Below, one piece after another: positions 61,530 to 64,000 of a stretch of DNA of 64,000 nucleotides. Within the stretch, counting starts at the first letter, position 1, and every line of letters begins with the position of its first letter. The stretch spans positions 1,035,226 through 1,099,225 of the forward strand of contig NZ_JAAUVN010000002.1 of the NCBI RefSeq assembly GCF_012030425.1, written 5' to 3'. Position numbers and translations under genes: made by a program. This DNA is from Sphingobacterium sp. B16(2022). Lineage in GTDB: Bacteria; Bacteroidota; Bacteroidia; Sphingobacteriales; Sphingobacteriaceae. The notes under the pieces were generated by a model. The model saw nothing but the letters and a program-made list of their open reading frames with translations. It made no database searches and was not told the origin of the DNA.

Positions 61530-62363
61530 CTATTTGGAAATGATCGCTTTTATATCAGTCCTAAATTCTGTAGGCGTCTGCCCCGACTTTCGCTTAAAAA
61601 CATTTGTAAAGTAGGCTTTATCACTGTATCCTAATTCAAATCCAATTTCCGAAATTGTTTTATCGGTATTCATCAACAAATTTTTAGCTTCTATCAATTT
61701 TCTGGTTTCAATAATTTCGGAAACACTTTGCTGTAATATTTGATGACAGATTATATTAAGACCACGTGCACTCATAAAGAGTTTTTCCGCATAAAAATTT
61801 ACGGATTCTGGGCGACGATAATTTTCTTCTAATATGGTTAAAAAGTTTTTAAATGTTGTACTAGAAGTCGATGAATAGGGTAGGCCTTCTGGAAACTGTT
61901 TCCGATATTCGGATTCGATCATCGTAAATAAGGTGCTTAATAATTGTCGGACGATACCCAAATCACTTTGTGTTTCGTGCATTTCATCGGCTATCATTTG
62001 AGCTATATGAACTATTCTTTGAAAACAAGCGGATGGAGTGATCCTAAATGTAGCTTGGTCATGAAAATGATTGTACAGTTGAAAAGTCGTTTCGGCAATA
62101 AATTCACTTTTGAATCGCAATACCCAAAATAGACATTTTCTTGCTTTTAGCTTAGGTTTTACGCGATGTGTTTTTCCTTTGGTAACAAAACTTATAAATG
62201 GTGCTGCATAAGTTTCGGATTTAAAATCAATAAAATGTTCTAATTCTCCTTCAATACCAATAATTAACTCTTCGAAATCATGGTGATGAACATTATTTTC
62301 GCTTTGGGCGATGCGGTTTGCTTCAGCTACATCGACTTGATATATTTTGAAAATTTCCATCAA
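61530..62363 (-). CDS. AraC-family transcriptional regulator
   Basis: A 277-residue AraC/XylS-type regulator with an N-terminal cupin-like domain (H-H-D-F-E-E-L near 28) and C-terminal tandem helix-turn-helix (I-S-E-I-G-F-E-L-G-Y-S-D-K-A-Y-F-T-N-V-F-K-R). Likely regulates ygiD directly downstream; inferred from position only. Confidence 0.9.
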   Translation of the reverse strand: MMEIFKIYQVDVAEANRIAQSENNVHHHDFEELIIGIEGELEHFIDFKSETYAAPFISFVTKGKTHRVKPKLKARKCLFWVLRFKSEFIAETTFQLYNHFHDQATFRITPSACFQRIVHIAQMIADEMHETQSDLGIVRQLLSTLFTMIESEYRKQFPEGLPYSSTSSTTFKNFLTILEENYRRPESVNFYAEKLFMSARGLNIICHQILQQSVSEIIETRKLIEAKNLLMNTDKTISEIGFELGYSDKAYFTNVFKRKSGQTPTEFRTDIKAIISK

Positions 62364-62695
62364 AACTTTTTTGATTTCTTGTTGATTTTAAAGTTATAAA
62401 AAAAATGCAAAACCTTTGTTATATATCGGTTTATTTCACTTTTGTGTATTAGGCATAGTGGTCTTCAATACCATGATAGTGAGTATGTGAAAAATCAGCT
62501 TTATAGTAAGCAAGAGATGGGCGAGGTGCTTACAGCAATTGGACCTAATAATAGGGATTGGATTTGTGTTCGTCAGTATAATGATAAAGCAGCTCTTTAA
62601 ACCAATTGAATCTGGAGAAAACTGCTGTTGTTAGCAGGGTGATACCATATTATAAGCAAGTAGGAATCTTGTTCGCATATAATGGAGGTATAACA

Positions 62696-62760
62696 GGGGG
62701 ATAAGAGGGGGTTTATAGGGGGTTTCTAGAGGTAAACCCCTAGAAACCCCCTATAAACCC
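62696..62760. repeat. G-run repeat with perfect 21-bp hairpin
   Basis: Three GGGGG runs spaced 6 bases apart (62696-62700, 62707-62711, 62718-62722), and a perfect 21-bp inverted repeat, 62709-62729 with 62740-62760, with a 10-base loop. The G strand could form a quadruplex or the RNA a strong stem. Confidence 0.8.
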
Positions 62761-62982
62761 TCAGTAATCTCTATATAAATCCCATCTTAAATAATAATCA
62801 GTTCCCTGTCAGTTCCGGATCAGGTTATAATATGCCTTATTCCGGAGTATCTGTACGGAGGGGAGCTGGCTATAGTAAAACACCCCGACTTCTCTGGACC
62901 CCTTTTGTAGTATATAGTAATATAGTATAAAGTAAAGATGTCGGCCCTGCGGAAAACATGAGGAGACATGGATCACCTTATC

Positions 62983-63021
62983 AGTAATAGTAATAGTAAT
63001 AGTAATAGTAATAGTAATAGT
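62983..63021. repeat. AGTAAT hexamer tandem repeat
   Basis: Six and a half perfect copies of AGTAAT. It falls in no credible gene; a minus-strand frame through it would read as a run of Ile-Thr and is taken as chance. Confidence 0.9.
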
Positions 63022-63276
63022 GTCGATGATTCCGCTGTACTGAAAAAGATATAATTTCCACTTGGCTATTCCGTAAAAGCATACTGCATCCATAAAAGAC
63101 GGCCCAGGACGAACAATCCGCCCGCTACCCCTTTTTTATAGTTTAAAGCCAGGATTGTCCGTTTCTCAGGTCCTGTAATAGGCCATAGGTAAATTTATCG
63201 GTCAGGTTATAAGCTATTTACCGGTTCACGGCAAACTATTTCCGGAAAAGATTAGGAAGTGATTATAAAAAGTCGC

Positions 63277-63284
63277 TATCTTTG
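63277..63284 (+). promoter_or_regulatory. rRNA promoter P1, -7 box
   Basis: TATCTTTG fits TAnnTTTG. No TTTG at the -33 position, so weaker than P2. Predicted leader about 390 bases to 16S. Confidence 0.55.
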
Positions 63285-63404
63285 CACCACTCCGCAAGGG
63301 AGGAACGGCTGATCCGAAAGGTGAGGCACTGAAAAAAGAAGGGTTTAATTCAGGTTAAACGCAGAAACAGCAGGAAAACAAAAAAAATAAATTTTCACAT
63401 TTAT

Positions 63405-63435
63405 TTTGGAGAAACCAAAAAGATTTCTACCTTTG
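63405..63435 (+). promoter_or_regulatory. rRNA promoter P2
   Basis: TTTG (63405-63408), 19 bases, TACCTTTG (63428-63435): a full consensus match about 245 bases before 16S. Confidence 0.8.
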
Positions 63436-63530
63436 CAGTCCCAACGGAAACGAAGGGAAACAGAATTAAGATCGATAACGGCGCAATGCCGACATCATAC
63501 AGGCCGAAGCGAGATGCGGAAGCGAGAGAA

Positions 63531-63541
63531 GTTCTTTAAAA
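63531..63541 (+). promoter_or_regulatory. boxA-like site in the rRNA leader
   Basis: GTTCTTTAAAA, resembling the boxA antitermination signal bound by NusB-NusE, in the leader between P2 and 16S. The same 11 bases occur in front of nusB. Confidence 0.5.
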
Positions 63542-63680
63542 ATATAATCATGTAACGTAACGAGTAGTGTTGAGAAACAACGAAAGTTAAAAAAATCAAC
63601 CTGTTCAATTTTAGAATTAGAAATTAAAATACAAGACAATTCTATTTATTATAAATAGTCTTGATCTTACACTTCATTTT

Positions 63681-64000
<320 letters not shown>

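Larger units (their letters stand above)
62364..63276. other. gene-free region upstream of the rRNA operon
   Basis: About 900 bases with no convincing gene. It holds the G-run hairpin at 62696-62760, the hexamer repeat at 62983-63021 and a direct repeat TCAGGTTATAA (62820-62830 and 63202-63212). A frame of roughly 50 codons at about 62440-62600 is open but lacks a good start and may be decayed coding sequence. Confidence 0.5.

Noticed and set aside
62983..63021. Possible CRISPR array
   Set aside because: The units are six bases with no spacers, so it is a simple tandem repeat.
62809..63093. Minus-strand frame with a run of Ile-Thr
   Set aside because: The run is only the translated AGTAAT repeat; the rest has no family look, no promoter and lies in the rRNA upstream region.

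Overview
The window is a contiguous chromosomal segment of a Bacteroidota bacterium, most likely Sphingobacterium or a close relative in Sphingobacteriaceae. The evidence is the 16S rRNA 5' end at 63681-64000, whose early variable regions read like Sphingobacterium; many promoters of the Bacteroidota type (TAnnTTTG at -7, TTG/TTTG about 19-21 bases upstream); AT-rich start regions with little Shine-Dalgarno signal; and typical families of the phylum (DUF5686, DUF1080, SusC-like carboxypeptidase-regulatory domains, DUF1573, the long PurF-like paralogue). I see no prophage, CRISPR array or intact insertion sequence; this is mostly core and niche-adaptive chromosome.

Layout. 1-11.7 kb: a truncated thioredoxin-like gene, a PurF-like amidotransferase, an MFS transporter, a split secreted 5'-nucleotidase, an Lrp regulator with a DMT exporter, a small membrane protein and a large FAD/Fe-S dehydrogenase. 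11.7-20.6 kb: DUF5686 outer-membrane protein, RluA-type pseudouridine synthase, Dps, a TraB-like lipoprotein with an M90 peptidase, and an ABC exporter. 20.7-26.3 kb: a forward block with a leucine-dehydrogenase-like protein, nusB, a DUF1573 lipoprotein, yajC, then YbbR-like protein, coaE and an MBL-fold exonuclease. 26.3-31.2 kb: an MFS transporter and the methionine importer operon metN-metI-metQ behind a leader with a terminator-like hairpin. 31.3-41.5 kb: SF1 helicase, a membrane protein, clpB, two tandem tRNA-Thr genes, a GH95-like glycosidase, a LOG-family protein and recR. 41.6-46.3 kb: an oxidoreductase and a double-DUF1080 protein, which look like a 3-keto-glycoside pathway pair. 46.5-52.4 kb: SMR pump, Crp-family regulator, siderophore-interacting protein with an AraC regulator, an alkylation-repair cluster (GNAT, Ada-type, AlkB) and tRNA-Arg. 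52.5-62.4 kb: a ZnuD-like TonB receptor with a His-rich lipoprotein, xerD, an M16 peptidase, NlpE-like and SelW-like proteins, YgiD and an AraC regulator. 62.4-64 kb: a gene-free stretch with unusual repeats, then rRNA promoters and the start of an rrn operon.

The points most worth a second look are: (1) a leucine-dehydrogenase family protein whose catalytic lysine position is serine while the neighbouring active-site residues are kept; (2) a Met-containing leader frame overlapping a terminator hairpin in front of metNIQ; (3) a perfect 19-bp inverted repeat made of two operator-like dyads in the promoter of the ZnuD-like receptor; (4) several genes whose -7 promoter box lies only 4-9 bases before the start codon, which predicts leaderless or nearly leaderless mRNAs; (5) boxA-like repeats right before nusB; and (6) a periodic G-run/hairpin element upstream of the rRNA promoters. 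All functional statements are read from sequence and family knowledge; no database search was possible.
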